Shown here piece by piece: positions 44,273 to 54,192 of a DNA stretch of 64,000 nt. Under the pieces are notes generated by a model. That model was not told the DNA's origin. It made no database searches and saw only the letters and a list, made by a program, of their open reading frames with translations. Origin of the DNA: Aristolochia californica (taxonomy: Eukaryota > Streptophyta > Magnoliopsida > Piperales > Aristolochiaceae); contig JARWKL010000013.1 of NCBI GenBank assembly GCA_029961685.1, forward strand, positions 26,380,922-26,444,921, written 5' to 3'. A program made the translations under genes and the position numbers. The stretch's first letter is position 1, and every line of letters starts with the position of its first letter.

Positions 44273-44552
44273 TGTTGAATTTTTGGAGAAGAAAAATAAT
44301 TTATTGACTTATTATTGAGTACAATGAGCCTCTATTCAAAATATACAAAACAAGTAAAATGATATTATAATTAAACTACCCTTGTCCTAATTAAATCCAA
44401 AGTCTAACTCATAAAGATAAGTCTCATAATATTTAAACTATTGAACATAAATAGATGATTAAAATAACCAAAACTCCTCCAACTAAAACGTTTTTGTGAG
44501 ACTTCTTCATGTGACAATCATATAAAACTGTTCCATAATTGTTTCTTCAACA
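44273..44552 (-). mobile_element. Family-C 3' LTR (minus strand)
   Basis: On the minus strand it starts TGTTGAAGAAACAATTATGG right after a polypurine tract (GCTTGTGGGGGAG, plus 44553-44565) and ends AATTCAACA. Family-C blocks (GAAGTCTCA, GACTTATCTTTATGAG, GACAAGGGTAGTTTAATTATAAT, GTCAATAAATTATTTTTCTT) are present. It sits inside the gag above. Confidence 0.78.
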
Positions 44553-45030
44553 CTCCCCCACAAGCTGGAGTTTGTAACTTCAGCTTGTAAGGAAAAAGAA
44601 TCCCGGTCTTCAATTTTCTTTGGCTAAGAAAAATTCTTCATTGATACAAAAACTTCATCTCTTATATTTACCACAACATGTAGAATAAAATACCTCTTTC
44701 TTTGTACTTCTTCTTCTACTTTTTCCCTTCAAGCTGGGGAGAAAAATGACATAGAGATACAACTTGGATAAAACAAATATGAAAGAAGAGAATCACTCTT
44801 AGTAGTACGACAAAACTTTAAACACCAGTCAAAACAATTATAGTTTGAAAAATAACTTTGCTCAATTTCAAAGGCGAAAAAAGGCCTAATTTTTTAGGCA
44901 TAAAAAGAGATTACTCACTTTGTACGGGTAGCTTCTAAAATCACCTCTTTGGATGAAGAATAAAAGGATTTGACTCACATTGGATGGGGGCGTAGACCTA
45001 TGCGTTGTAGGTTGTGGGTCTAGGCATTTC
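44553..45030 (-). mobile_element. 3' untranslated region of the minus-strand family-C element
   Basis: On the minus strand the blocks TAGACCCACAACCTAC, TACGCCCCCATCCAATGTGAGTCAA, CAGCTTGAAGGGAAAAAGTAGAAGAAG and GGTATTTTATTCTACATGTTGTGG precede the polypurine tract, matching the plus-strand copies at 39250 and 24295. No RNase H is recognisable further right. Confidence 0.62.
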
Positions 45031-47222
45031 TTTGAAGTGATTAAAAATAAGAGAAATTAAATAAATATTAGAGGAGCACAAAGATAGTGGAAGGAGGCAA
45101 AAAAACAACACTCATACTTCTAGAAGTTGTTCATCAAATCAATAAAACAATTATCAAACAACTTAGAAGTATATTTCTATCATGCCTTTTGAAACTTTTT
45201 AAAGGAATGAAGTAACATTAAGTAGGGGCAAATAGTTTACCACAATTGACCAAAAAATAAAAAGTTTTGAACGAAGCTCAAGGACACATAAGGCCAATGA
45301 AGGGAGTTGAAATCTATTTAGCTTAAGAGTCAATGGAAGCAACTTAATAAAAAAAATGAAAAATTCCAATAGAAAAGAGTAAGAATACGCCCTTCATCAC
45401 CCTTGTTTCTCTTTTGAAACAACCTTAAACCCTATTTTAGGGTTTTATATAGGAGAAAAGTAATTTTGTCCAAAACTTTTTTATTGAAGAATAAATTTCA
45501 AAGGAATTTCCATCCATATAGGAGTGAATTTATTGCATACAAGTTGAAGGTAATGGTTGGAGAGAAACAAAGAGAAACTTTTGCATGTATGACTGCTATA
45601 TGGTGCATACATAATAGGATTTTGATAGAGAAGAAAGGACTAGAATTGATGAGGTATGCAATTAAAAAAATAAAATTTAGAACCTAGAATTTATGTACTC
45701 AAAGGAAAATAAACCAGAATTGATACACATAGACTTATCTTTAAGGAGCTTAAAATTCGGATTTCAACAAGTAACATACTTTCAACATGACCTTAAGTCG
45801 TCCAACATTAATATCTCTCAGTAATATACTTTCAACATGACCTTTAAGTCTTCCAACATTAATATCTCTCTCTAGAAATATCCGATTGAGAAACAGTTTG
45901 GTGGGTTAGAAACTAGACTCACGTAGATTTCATTAGAGATGCAGTTCTTCATATAAAGTCTTGTTTTCCTTCACACAAAGCATTCTACTGTCATTTGAAC
46001 TTTTCCTATTGCATGACCTTTGTCGATTTCTCTTTGTTTAAAACTTTGATCGATAAAATTATTATTATTTTTTTGAAAAATAAACTCAAATACCTTTCCA
46101 TAAATATATAACTCACAATATGGAAAGTGTATTATGGAGGTGTGAATGTAAAAGATAAATAGACCCTAGGACTGGAAAACATCAATGGGAAAGAAAAGGA
46201 AGAAAACAAACCTCAACTTATAGAGATGACAAATAAGAAAAGGATAATATTATGTTTTTTACTTGAATGAGTTAAGACTTATTGTTTACTGAGTAAAATG
46301 AGCCAACCAAAAAGGAAGGTTTTCCTTGTCAAATTGATTTATAATTTATAATAAATTTATTTATAATTTTCCACCATAATTTTTTTTATAATTTTTTATT
46401 TTACTCATATTTCCTGGGAATTATTTATTTTCAAAGGTAAATTCTAATAATATTACTAACAGGAGAAAACCAAGAAATGAGTATTTCAATACACCCATAT
46501 TTTTAAGTTTTTTTAAAAAAATTTAACTTTTAAAATTTATGAGCTACAAATTCATATGATATTTCTATGTATTTCAAATTATTCAAAAAATATATAACTA
46601 ATCATGCTTCTAATATTAGATATCGATATATGGAGACATTACATATAGTCTAGGTATTAAAATTTCATTAAAAAAATTGATCATATTTTAATATAAACTT
46701 TTTACTAAATTTATTTTTTGTTTACATATCATTTAAAAAAAAACAATTTCAACTCTAAAAAAAAAATCAAATAAGACTAAAATTCTAATGAGATATTCTT
46801 TACCAATGAAAGCTCTTGAAGTTGTTCTTCAACTTAATCCCAATATTTCGTTACCAAGACCGTATGGCTTTACCGATATTTTACAGTAAAAGAACGCAAC
46901 ATAACTCGTGGTCTTTTTATCGTATTTATCGAACATATACAACTCTTGGAAGAGGGAATGAATGTGAGAAATCTTTCCAATTGGGATTAGAAATGAAAAG
47001 GGAGAGAATGAGAGCAAAGTGGAGGAAGTTGTATTTCTACCAATCAAATCCACCCACAAGCCACAGCAATCTAACAAAAAATCCACTTAAGGAGTGGAGA
47101 AGCATTTTCTAGCACTAGAGGTTATGTTTGGGCTCCAGCTAAGAGCAAGGCCGGGGCAAAAGCGTGTAAATCCCACAAATACAGCAACCACTCTCCGCGA
47201 AACTCCCACGGTTTCCATTCCC
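45031..47222. other. Intergenic sequence upstream of the ERF gene
   Basis: No gene seen. A 50-bp tandem duplication (AGTAACATACTTTCAACATGACC...) is at 45770-45870. From 46330 to 46800 the sequence is very AT-rich. The last 400 bp become less AT-rich and would hold the ERF promoter. A possible remnant of a family-C-like LTR is at about 46255-46310. Confidence 0.4.
45770..45870. repeat. Tandem duplication, 50 bp
   Basis: AGTAACATACTTTCAACATG at 45770 and AGTAATATACTTTCAACATG at 45820 start two units that end in CCAACATTAATATCTCTC. The copies differ at three sites, so the duplication is fairly recent. Confidence 0.9.
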
Positions 47223-47229
47223 TTAAATA
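47223..47229 (+). promoter_or_regulatory. TATA-like box of the ERF gene
   Basis: TTAAATA lies 133 bp before the proposed start codon at a typical plant distance. A start of transcription 25-35 bp downstream (about 47253-47262) would leave a leader of about 100 bp. It is the best TATA-like motif in the last 300 bp before the gene, but its use is an inference. Confidence 0.4.
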
Positions 47230-47361
47230 CCTTGGGAGCCTCCTCGTCGATGGCAAAAGCCCAAACGCCCCCATTTGGGCACTTTGCCCGGTCTCCTACT
47301 GCACAAAACAGACAACAACAAGAAGAAAACAGGGCCCACCTGCGTGTTTTTTCTACTCTCT

Positions 47362-47985
47362 ATGGCCGACCCGCCTTCCTCTGGGGGCCCACCTTCGTAC
47401 GTGCACACAACCGAACAACCGCCATCGCCTTTTCCTTCTCCTGGCTCGACCCAAAACCCTCCCTTCCCTCAAACGCGATCGCCTCCCGGAAAGCATCCTC
47501 TCTATCGTGGAATCCGGTGCCGGAGCGGGAAATGGGTGTCGGAGATTCGGGAGCCGAGGAAGACCACCCGTATCTGGCTCGGCACTTATCCCACACCGGA
47601 GATGGCCGCTGCTGCTTACGACGTCGCTGCTTTGGCTCTCAAGGGCGCGGAAGCTGTTTTTAACTTTCCTGATTCCGTCCATTCGCAGCCGCCTCCTGCA
47701 TCCTCTTCGCCTGCTGACATTCGCGCCGCTGCTGCGGCCGCTGCCGCCGCCAGACTGCCCAAGCCGACTGGTTACACGGAGGCGGCCGCTGCATCGCAGG
47801 CTGAGAATAACGAATACTCGGCCTCCCAGTCGGAATTTGTGGACGAGGAAGCACTGTTTGACATGCCCAAGCTGCTGGTGAACATGGCGGAAGGAATGCT
47901 CGTGAGCCCTCCGAGATTGAGCGCGCCGGATACTGACGACTCTCCGGTGAACTCCGACGCGGAAAATCTTTGGAGCTACGATTAG
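47362..47985 (+). CDS. DREB-type AP2/ERF transcription factor
   Basis: An intronless 207-residue protein, in the usual size range for this family. Residues 1-45 are proline/serine-rich. Residues 47-104 form one AP2/ERF DNA-binding domain, beginning [18 protein letters not shown] and continuing [17 protein letters not shown], with V59 and E64 at the two positions that distinguish DREB from ERF proteins. The domain lacks one residue of the usual R-x-R-x-W-G-K-W string (here RCRSGKW). After it come an alanine run (122-130), an acidic helix-like block ([22 protein letters not shown]) and the C-terminal LWSYD (203-207), typical of DREB A-4/group III activators such as the HARDY and ERF023-027 relatives. 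It should act in the nucleus on DRE/CRT or related GCC-like elements; its biological role cannot be told. I chose the ATG at 47362 because the open frame further upstream begins without an ATG and its extra residues look unrelated. An upstream out-of-frame ATG at 47250 opens a frame that overlaps the gene to 47663, but it lies before the expected transcription start. Confidence 0.95.
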   Translation: MADPPSSGGPPSYVHTTEQPPSPFPSPGSTQNPPFPQTRSPPGKHPLYRGIRCRSGKWVSEIREPRKTTRIWLGTYPTPEMAAAAYDVAALALKGAEAVFNFPDSVHSQPPPASSSPADIRAAAAAAAAARLPKPTGYTEAAAASQAENNEYSASQSEFVDEEALFDMPKLLVNMAEGMLVSPPRLSAPDTDDSPVNSDAENLWSYD

Positions 47986-48012
47986 TGAAGAAAATATTGA
48001 CTCCGTCTCCTT

Positions 48013-48018
48013 AATAAA
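48013..48018 (+). terminator. Poly(A) signal AATAAA of the ERF gene
   Basis: A canonical AATAAA lies 28 bp after the stop codon. This gives a very short 3' UTR if used; a more distal site cannot be excluded because plant poly(A) signals are loose. Confidence 0.45.
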
Positions 48019-51000
48019 ATCGAAGGAAGCCAACGGTACGACTGATTTAGATACGTAGTGACCGGAAAAAAAAGGGGGTTGTTTTTTAATTGCCTCTGCA
48101 ATACAACAATCCTCATTGCAATGCCTCCACTCTTGAGAGAGTGTATAAGATATACAGAAGGCTCCGGTGTATATCCAGATATAGGATTGTTTCGAGGATC
48201 CTGAAATTAGTCCTCCTGGTTTGTTCATTTCGTTTTTCATCAAACTTTTGCATTTTCAACTACCTTCGCAGGTAGAGTGTTTGTATGTAAATGGCGTTTG
48301 CAGAAATACGACTTTCTTTCTTACATTTGAGTTCAAGATTTTTCTTCTTTCTTCCATGCCCTTCAAAAGAATTGATGTTTTCATCTCATCGCACTGTGCT
48401 TTTGTCATGCTCTAGGTTTCTTACTGAAACAAGGATTCTTGTAGCATTCTTTTCTGTCTCAGGTCATGTGAATCCATTACAGTTCGCCTGAAACAAAATG
48501 ACTCGGACTTGAAGCCAAATCATCTGCTCGTAGAAGAGACGAAATGGAAAACCCTTGGTAAACCCCTTTTTCCTGCAATACGCATGAAATCTAGGTAGGT
48601 CAGGAGATAGATAATCCCCTCATTCCTAATGGCTCTGTGTGAGAAAGGCCAGGAGATAGATACTCCCTTCCTCCACGGACCTTTAGCTTTTTACGACCTA
48701 CCTTTATGTATATGCAGTAGAAGGGATTTGCAGAGACAGCTGAAGCCAATGCGGCACGGAGATTCAAACTTGACATCAAGATATCACATCGCGATGTTAG
48801 TTTCGACGTGGGTGAGCCACACAACTCACATCTAAGTCACATTTTGGACCCATTTCCGGATGTGATGCCTGGATTTGAGGTTTGAATGTCGAAAATCTGC
48901 TTTTATCACTACTGGTTTTGTGTAATGTACTGCTCGTCTGCTTGTCTGGCAATCCTCGGACCTTTCCTGCTTCTTCGATTCATCCGTTCTATTAACGAGT
49001 TACTCGTCTCTGTTGATTAATTTCTTCATTGCTGGCATCGATATATAATTCTGATTTCAATGGCCGTTTAATGAACTGATCTTTAGACATGCAGGAGTTC
49101 TACACAGACGTTTTCTATTTTTTTTCTCTACGGAAATTAAACTACCGATATGGAGGAACTTCTTTAAATGGGAAGATTCGATTGCATTGGGGACGTCGAG
49201 CCGCGTCTGTCCAAGAAGAGAATCTCAAATCACATTTAAGTTGAACTCGATCAACTCATTAAATGGAGGCAAATGGTCCCTTTGAGCTCGAAGTCGGAGA
49301 AATGTCAGCTTGATACACGCAAGTACTGCAACAGTGAAACCCTTCCCTTCCTTTCACTTTTATCGTTTTATCTCTCTCTCAAAACCTTAATCTCAATATG
49401 TTCGAAATTAGAGCACAGTGAAAGGAATAGACCATTTCCGGACTGTAAGGATACATTGACCAGTAAACCTCACAGTTACGGGTGAGAATCCTGGAAATCA
49501 GCGTCGGTTCTTGCGGTTCTGAGCGTGCGTCGTCGTTTTTCATTTCAGAGTTCATTCCCAAGCAGCTACGAGTACTTGGCATCCATAGTTTCACACTTCG
49601 AACAGGGAATTAAAAGACACAACCATGTAAGATTAATCTTTCCGACTGCCGAATTCTCCTGTCCGAGAGCTACTGCTGCTCTGTTTCACAAAGTTCAGTA
49701 AAAGTGATTCGTTTCTTACCATCATCTCTCTAAGAATTAGTGCCCAAGGCAGATAGAATCTCCAAAAGATTTTGGTCAAATAAAAAGGAGACCAATTCTG
49801 GCTTACCTGATCTTTCTCATCATGCTATCTCGAGACATGGCCCTCCTTTCTACTTTCTTCCAATTGGCTGACATTCCATTCAAGAATTCCTTACATGGTT
49901 TTGAAAGGGTTAAGAAGGAGAAGACAAAAAACCCAAAAATGTTTTTTTTCCATTTAAACTCTTCTTCCTCTTTCCTTTGGGGCAGGCCTTGGCTTTACTA
50001 GTGTTACATGTGGTTGTATTCCTGAACCCACTAGCAAGGTTCCACAAATAGGAAAAGGGAATTTGTACATGAATTGGAAGTTAAAAAGAGAAACCGAAAA
50101 CTCGATAATAAAAACTTTAAAAGAAATGTAATATTAGGAAACAAGTAAAAATTATTTGAGAGAATACTTCTATATGTAAGATATGTATTTGAGAAACCGT
50201 TTAGGAGAGAAAAACTCGAGTGAATTCAAAGTTCCACCAACCTTTCTAGGGTTTCCAATATAAGTGGTAATAGGGAATAATCAAATGTCTACTCGAATTA
50301 TAAAGACTCCCATGTCTTCCATACTTTACTTGTTACTAGCACGGGGAAATCGATTGTCCTGAACATCAACATTGTATCATCACACCAACCCCTTGTTAGC
50401 TATAAGTGTGACTTATTTCGACCGAATATTTTACAATTTTCACTTTTAATCTCTTATCTTGGTTAAATATAGAATGCTTGACTAGGTTTTCAATACGAAT
50501 TTAATTAACTTTAGCATAATTTTTCACTTTTTAATTATGTTTAAATTTTTGAAAAGCTAGCTTCTTATAAAATGTAGGAAACGTTTCATTTTTTTATTTC
50601 CAAGGGAACTTTTTGCCACCTCCATAAAGCATATGTTTCCGGTAATGCTTCCTTGTTGATTGCTCGTCTCAATATTCATCGATTACTAGATTTGACATGC
50701 TATTCTTGGACGAATGCCGACCCATTTGTGACAATGATTTGATGTAATAAACGGTGCCTTCACCACTAAATCTACTAAAAGGAAAGCAATCAATCCATCT
50801 TGTTCATTGTTTGGTAAATTTTATAGAACATAATCGATAATATTCAACTTTAGGGCAATCTTATAATAATAACACTAGTCATCACTAATCCACTTGCCAT
50901 ACTTTATTTTCCTTTTTCACTATTATAATAGTCCATGACTCATCACTTATCCTTGTGTTAGAAGCCATTCCTGCACTTGAGGTTGGGTCTGGTGAAAAAA

Positions 51001-51452
51001 AAATTCAGATCGAATCCATTCCATGAAGCAAGATGACATTTCCGTCTCTATTGACCGGAAAAAAAGTAACCCAGGGTTGCTCAAAATGGAAGAGAAGTGC
51101 AATGGCTAATTGCTTCGAACCCTACTCTTTCAGTCATGAACGGATCCTTTTTCAGAACCTTTTACGTATTTTAAATTGAAGTCAGAGGTGACGGAGGTGT
51201 CGTTAGCAGATTCAGTTCGTCAAAATTATGGAAGGGGACCAAAAGCTAGTCTTAGATTGATTAGACCGGAAGGGAATCAAATGTCGGCTTTTTTTGTCAA
51301 GAACTAGATTAGCTACATGTCGGCAGTTGCAGAAGATCAAAGAAAAGAACGATTGATGTAAGAGAAACTTGACTTTATTGACTGGAATGGGACCCTCTTT
51401 CTCTCCGTTCTCCGGTAGAAGAAGATGTTTATCTTTAACAGAAGTCGCTAAA
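48019..51452. other. Intergenic sequence downstream of the ERF gene
   Basis: No transposon gene and no convincing coding frame. The sequence is less AT-rich than the transposon-dense parts and contains a small imperfect duplication (AGGAGATAGATA-TCCC) at 48601 and 48649. It may be low-copy host DNA, perhaps with unrecognised exons around 49270-49620. Confidence 0.4.
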
Positions 51453-51975
51453 GCCGCATTTCAATTCTCATTATCTGCAAACTGACGGCTTGTAGTTTAC
51501 CCACGTCTTCTCTCTTACTGGAAACGCTCTGGAAGTCTTTTCCTCCATCTCTCTCCCAACGCGGAGAAATGCCAGTCGGTTCTGAATATTTTGAGTGCGA
51601 CGCACCGGACGAAGAAACTTTAGCACTTAGAGGAAACGTGGGAATGTGTTTGTTCTTGGAAATCATTTTCGAGTTGATTGCAATGAATTTGTCGGATATC
51701 ATCTTTTTTTTTTTTAAGAAATCGAGAGCCGCATTTCAGTAACATTTATGAATCGACGTTTATTTGCTTCCGAGGAGGAATCTGAAAAGTCCAAGTCTGG
51801 ATCGCTTTCCCAACGCGGACATGTCCCTGTCTGCTCTGGAACATTTTGAATGTGGAATACTGGACAGATAAACATGGGAATGGATTGTCACGGTTACCGG
51901 GAAATCACATTTTGGAGTGGATTGCCGAGAAATTCTCGGCCCGATGATTGTTCATGGTTCCGCGGTAGCCAAAGT
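51453..51975. repeat. Tandem duplication with a 275-bp period
   Basis: GCCGCATTTCA occurs at 51453 and 51728. The units also share CTCTCCCAACGCGGAGA/CTTTCCCAACGCGGACA, GTC-GTTCTGAATATTTTGA versus CTGCTCTGGAACATTTTGA, ACGTGGGAATG/ACATGGGAATG, and GAGTTGATTGC/GAGTGGATTGC. Divergence is considerable. The first unit has an open minus-strand frame (51448-51702, 84 codons, no family recognised); the second is frameshifted relative to it. Confidence 0.75.
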
Positions 51976-52239
51976 TTCCTGTATATTCATGACCAAGAAA
52001 TTCCTGCTCTGGTCCATGAATAAATAATAGTCTGCCGGAGAAGAAAGCAGACGTGGTAGACCAGAGCGCAAAGCTTGACAGATGAAGAAACGTTTATGGT
52101 GAAGTAATGACTTGGTAGAATAAGAGGAATGCATTCACATGAGAGCAGTCTTTGGACGTTTAGAACCTGTTCATTAATGCCTATGTAAACTCGGAGAATC
52201 AAGAAGCAAAGTATATAATTGAAGTGAAGTTAAATATAT

Positions 52240-52597
52240 TACAATGCTAATTCAGTTCTAAAAAGTATTGCTAGTACAATTTATCAAATTCTAGGGCTTT
52301 AATCTATAGACTTGCTTAGGTAAACTAGTGAGAGAAGGTAGAGAAGAACGAAAGAAAGAAGTGGAAGAAGGAGAATGACAAAAGAGAAGGAAAGAGAACA
52401 AGCTTGTGGAGAAGTTGTAGAATGAAACCCTAGGGAGGAGATGCTCTCCCACATGAGTGTGGATGATTTCTCCTTGTCTCTTGTATTTATTGAAAAATTA
52501 AAGAAAAAGACAAGCATGGATGATTTTTCCCTTGGGGCGACATAAGTGTATGCAAGAAATACTGTAATTTAAATATAATGTTTCTTAATCTTATACA
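52240..52597 (-). mobile_element. 3' LTR of copia element G
   Basis: On the minus strand, TAACTTGAAGGGGAG (polypurine tract) precedes TGTATAAGATTAAG at 52597. A pyrimidine-rich stretch (CTTCTCTTTTGTCATTCTCC, about 52360-52400) and AATAAATACAAGAG are within. The left border near 52240 is approximate. Confidence 0.6.
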
Positions 52598-52599
52598 CT

Positions 52600-54110
52600 C
52601 CCCTTCAAGTTAGTGCATAATGTAAAAAATACCTAGCTTGGAACATGCATTATGATGAAAGTTGGCAGCAACTGCTTTAGTTAATATGTCTACTAGTTGA
52701 TTCTTTGAAGATATGTGATACATATTGATGATTCCAACTTAGAGCTTCTCTCAGACAAAGTGACAATCTACCTCAATATGTTTTGTTCTTTCATGAAAAA
52801 TTGGATTAGTTGCTATGTACATGGTTACTTGATTAATTGTCATAGTTAAACTGCATGGGGCTTGCAACAGAGAAACCAAGTTCAGTTATCAAGGATTTCA
52901 GTCATAACATCTCACATACCGCATGTGTCATGCCTCAATAATATTTTACTCCAACATTTGATCTTGCTAGTATATTCCATTTCTTGCTCCTCCCGATGAC
53001 TAGATTACTCCTATTGTTGTACAAAAACCTAAAGTTAATTTTTTTGTCATCAGGTGAACTGGCCCCATTTGCATTTGAAAATCCTTTCACAGTAATTGGT
53101 CCAATTTTTTTAAAATACCAAAGAATCCTTTATAAAAGTTGCCAATATACGTGAGAGCTAAGTTTGATGCATAAACTAGCTAATTACACTTTCTGTAAAA
53201 GAAATATTCGACCTAGTTACAGTGAGAAAGATTAATTATCTAACACTCCTTGAAATTTACCCATATCTATACCATTGCCTGTTCCAACATATAGCTTCAC
53301 ATTCAAATCCATACGAGTGTCAATAGGATAAGATCCCAATATGCCTTTTTCATTTAATAAGTCAATAACATACTTCCTTTGGGATAAGACAATCTCATGT
53401 CAGAACTATAACACTTTTATTCGAAGAAAATGCTTAAGTAGTTTGAGGTCCTTTATTTGGAAGACCTTGCTCAAACCTTCCTTAACCTATCGAATGTCAC
53501 ACTTGTCACTACCTGTTAGTAAAACATTATCAACATAGACTACCATGAGAACCATACCCTGACTTATTTGTTTAAGAAAAACTGAGTGGTCCACCTCATA
53601 TCTCTTGCAACCCAACCATGCACAACTTTGCTAAAGTACTTATCAAATCATGCCCTTGGTAATTCTTTGAGCCCATTAATAGACTGTCTTAGCCACCATT
53701 CTTTCTCCCCCTTAACCATAAATCTGGTTGATTGTAACATTTAAACTTCTTCATGAAGATCACCATTAGAGCAGACATTGTTAACATCTAATTGGTGAAT
53801 AGGACACTTGAAACTGGCAGCAATGGAAATAAAAACTCATACCAAATAAAGTTTAGCCATTGGAGAGAAAGGTTTCCATAATCTATACCATATTACTGAG
53901 GGTAGCCTTTAGCTATGGTTCATAATTTAAGTAGAGCAATGTTGCCATCTAGGTTGTGTTGAATTGCAAGGACCCCCATAACAATCCACTGGTTATTTTT
54001 TGGAATGTAAAGAAATCAGCTCCCAAGTTTTGTTATCGAACATGGATGTCATCTCCTCTTTCATAGCTACTCTCCACCATGGATGACCCACAGCCTCTTG
54101 ATAGGTATTG
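52600..54110 (-). pseudogene. Copia RT-RNase H fragment of element G
   Basis: From right to left on the minus strand: EAVGHPWWRVAMKEEM (about 54060-54100), KCPIHQLDVNNVCSNGDLHEEV (53740-53810), EWWLRQSINGLKELPRA-FDKYF (53640-53700) and VVYVDNVLL (53520-53545). There the fourth residue of YVDD is asparagine (53526-53537). Then come RDM-LSYPKG, the DLILLTLVWI region, the RNase H block [19 protein letters not shown] (52730-52800), and a QLADM-like end. Gag and integrase are lost. Several stops and frameshifts show it is dead. Confidence 0.88.
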
Positions 54111-54192
54111 AGAATAACCACTGAAGTTCAAGGATGCTAAAAAAGACGAACAACTCAGGGACAATCTATGGGTAGAGACAATTAGAGATAGG

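Noticed and set aside
47353..48243. A 296-codon minus-strand frame opposite the ERF gene
   Set aside because: It is the antisense shadow of a GC-rich coding region; the plus-strand AP2 domain is unambiguous.
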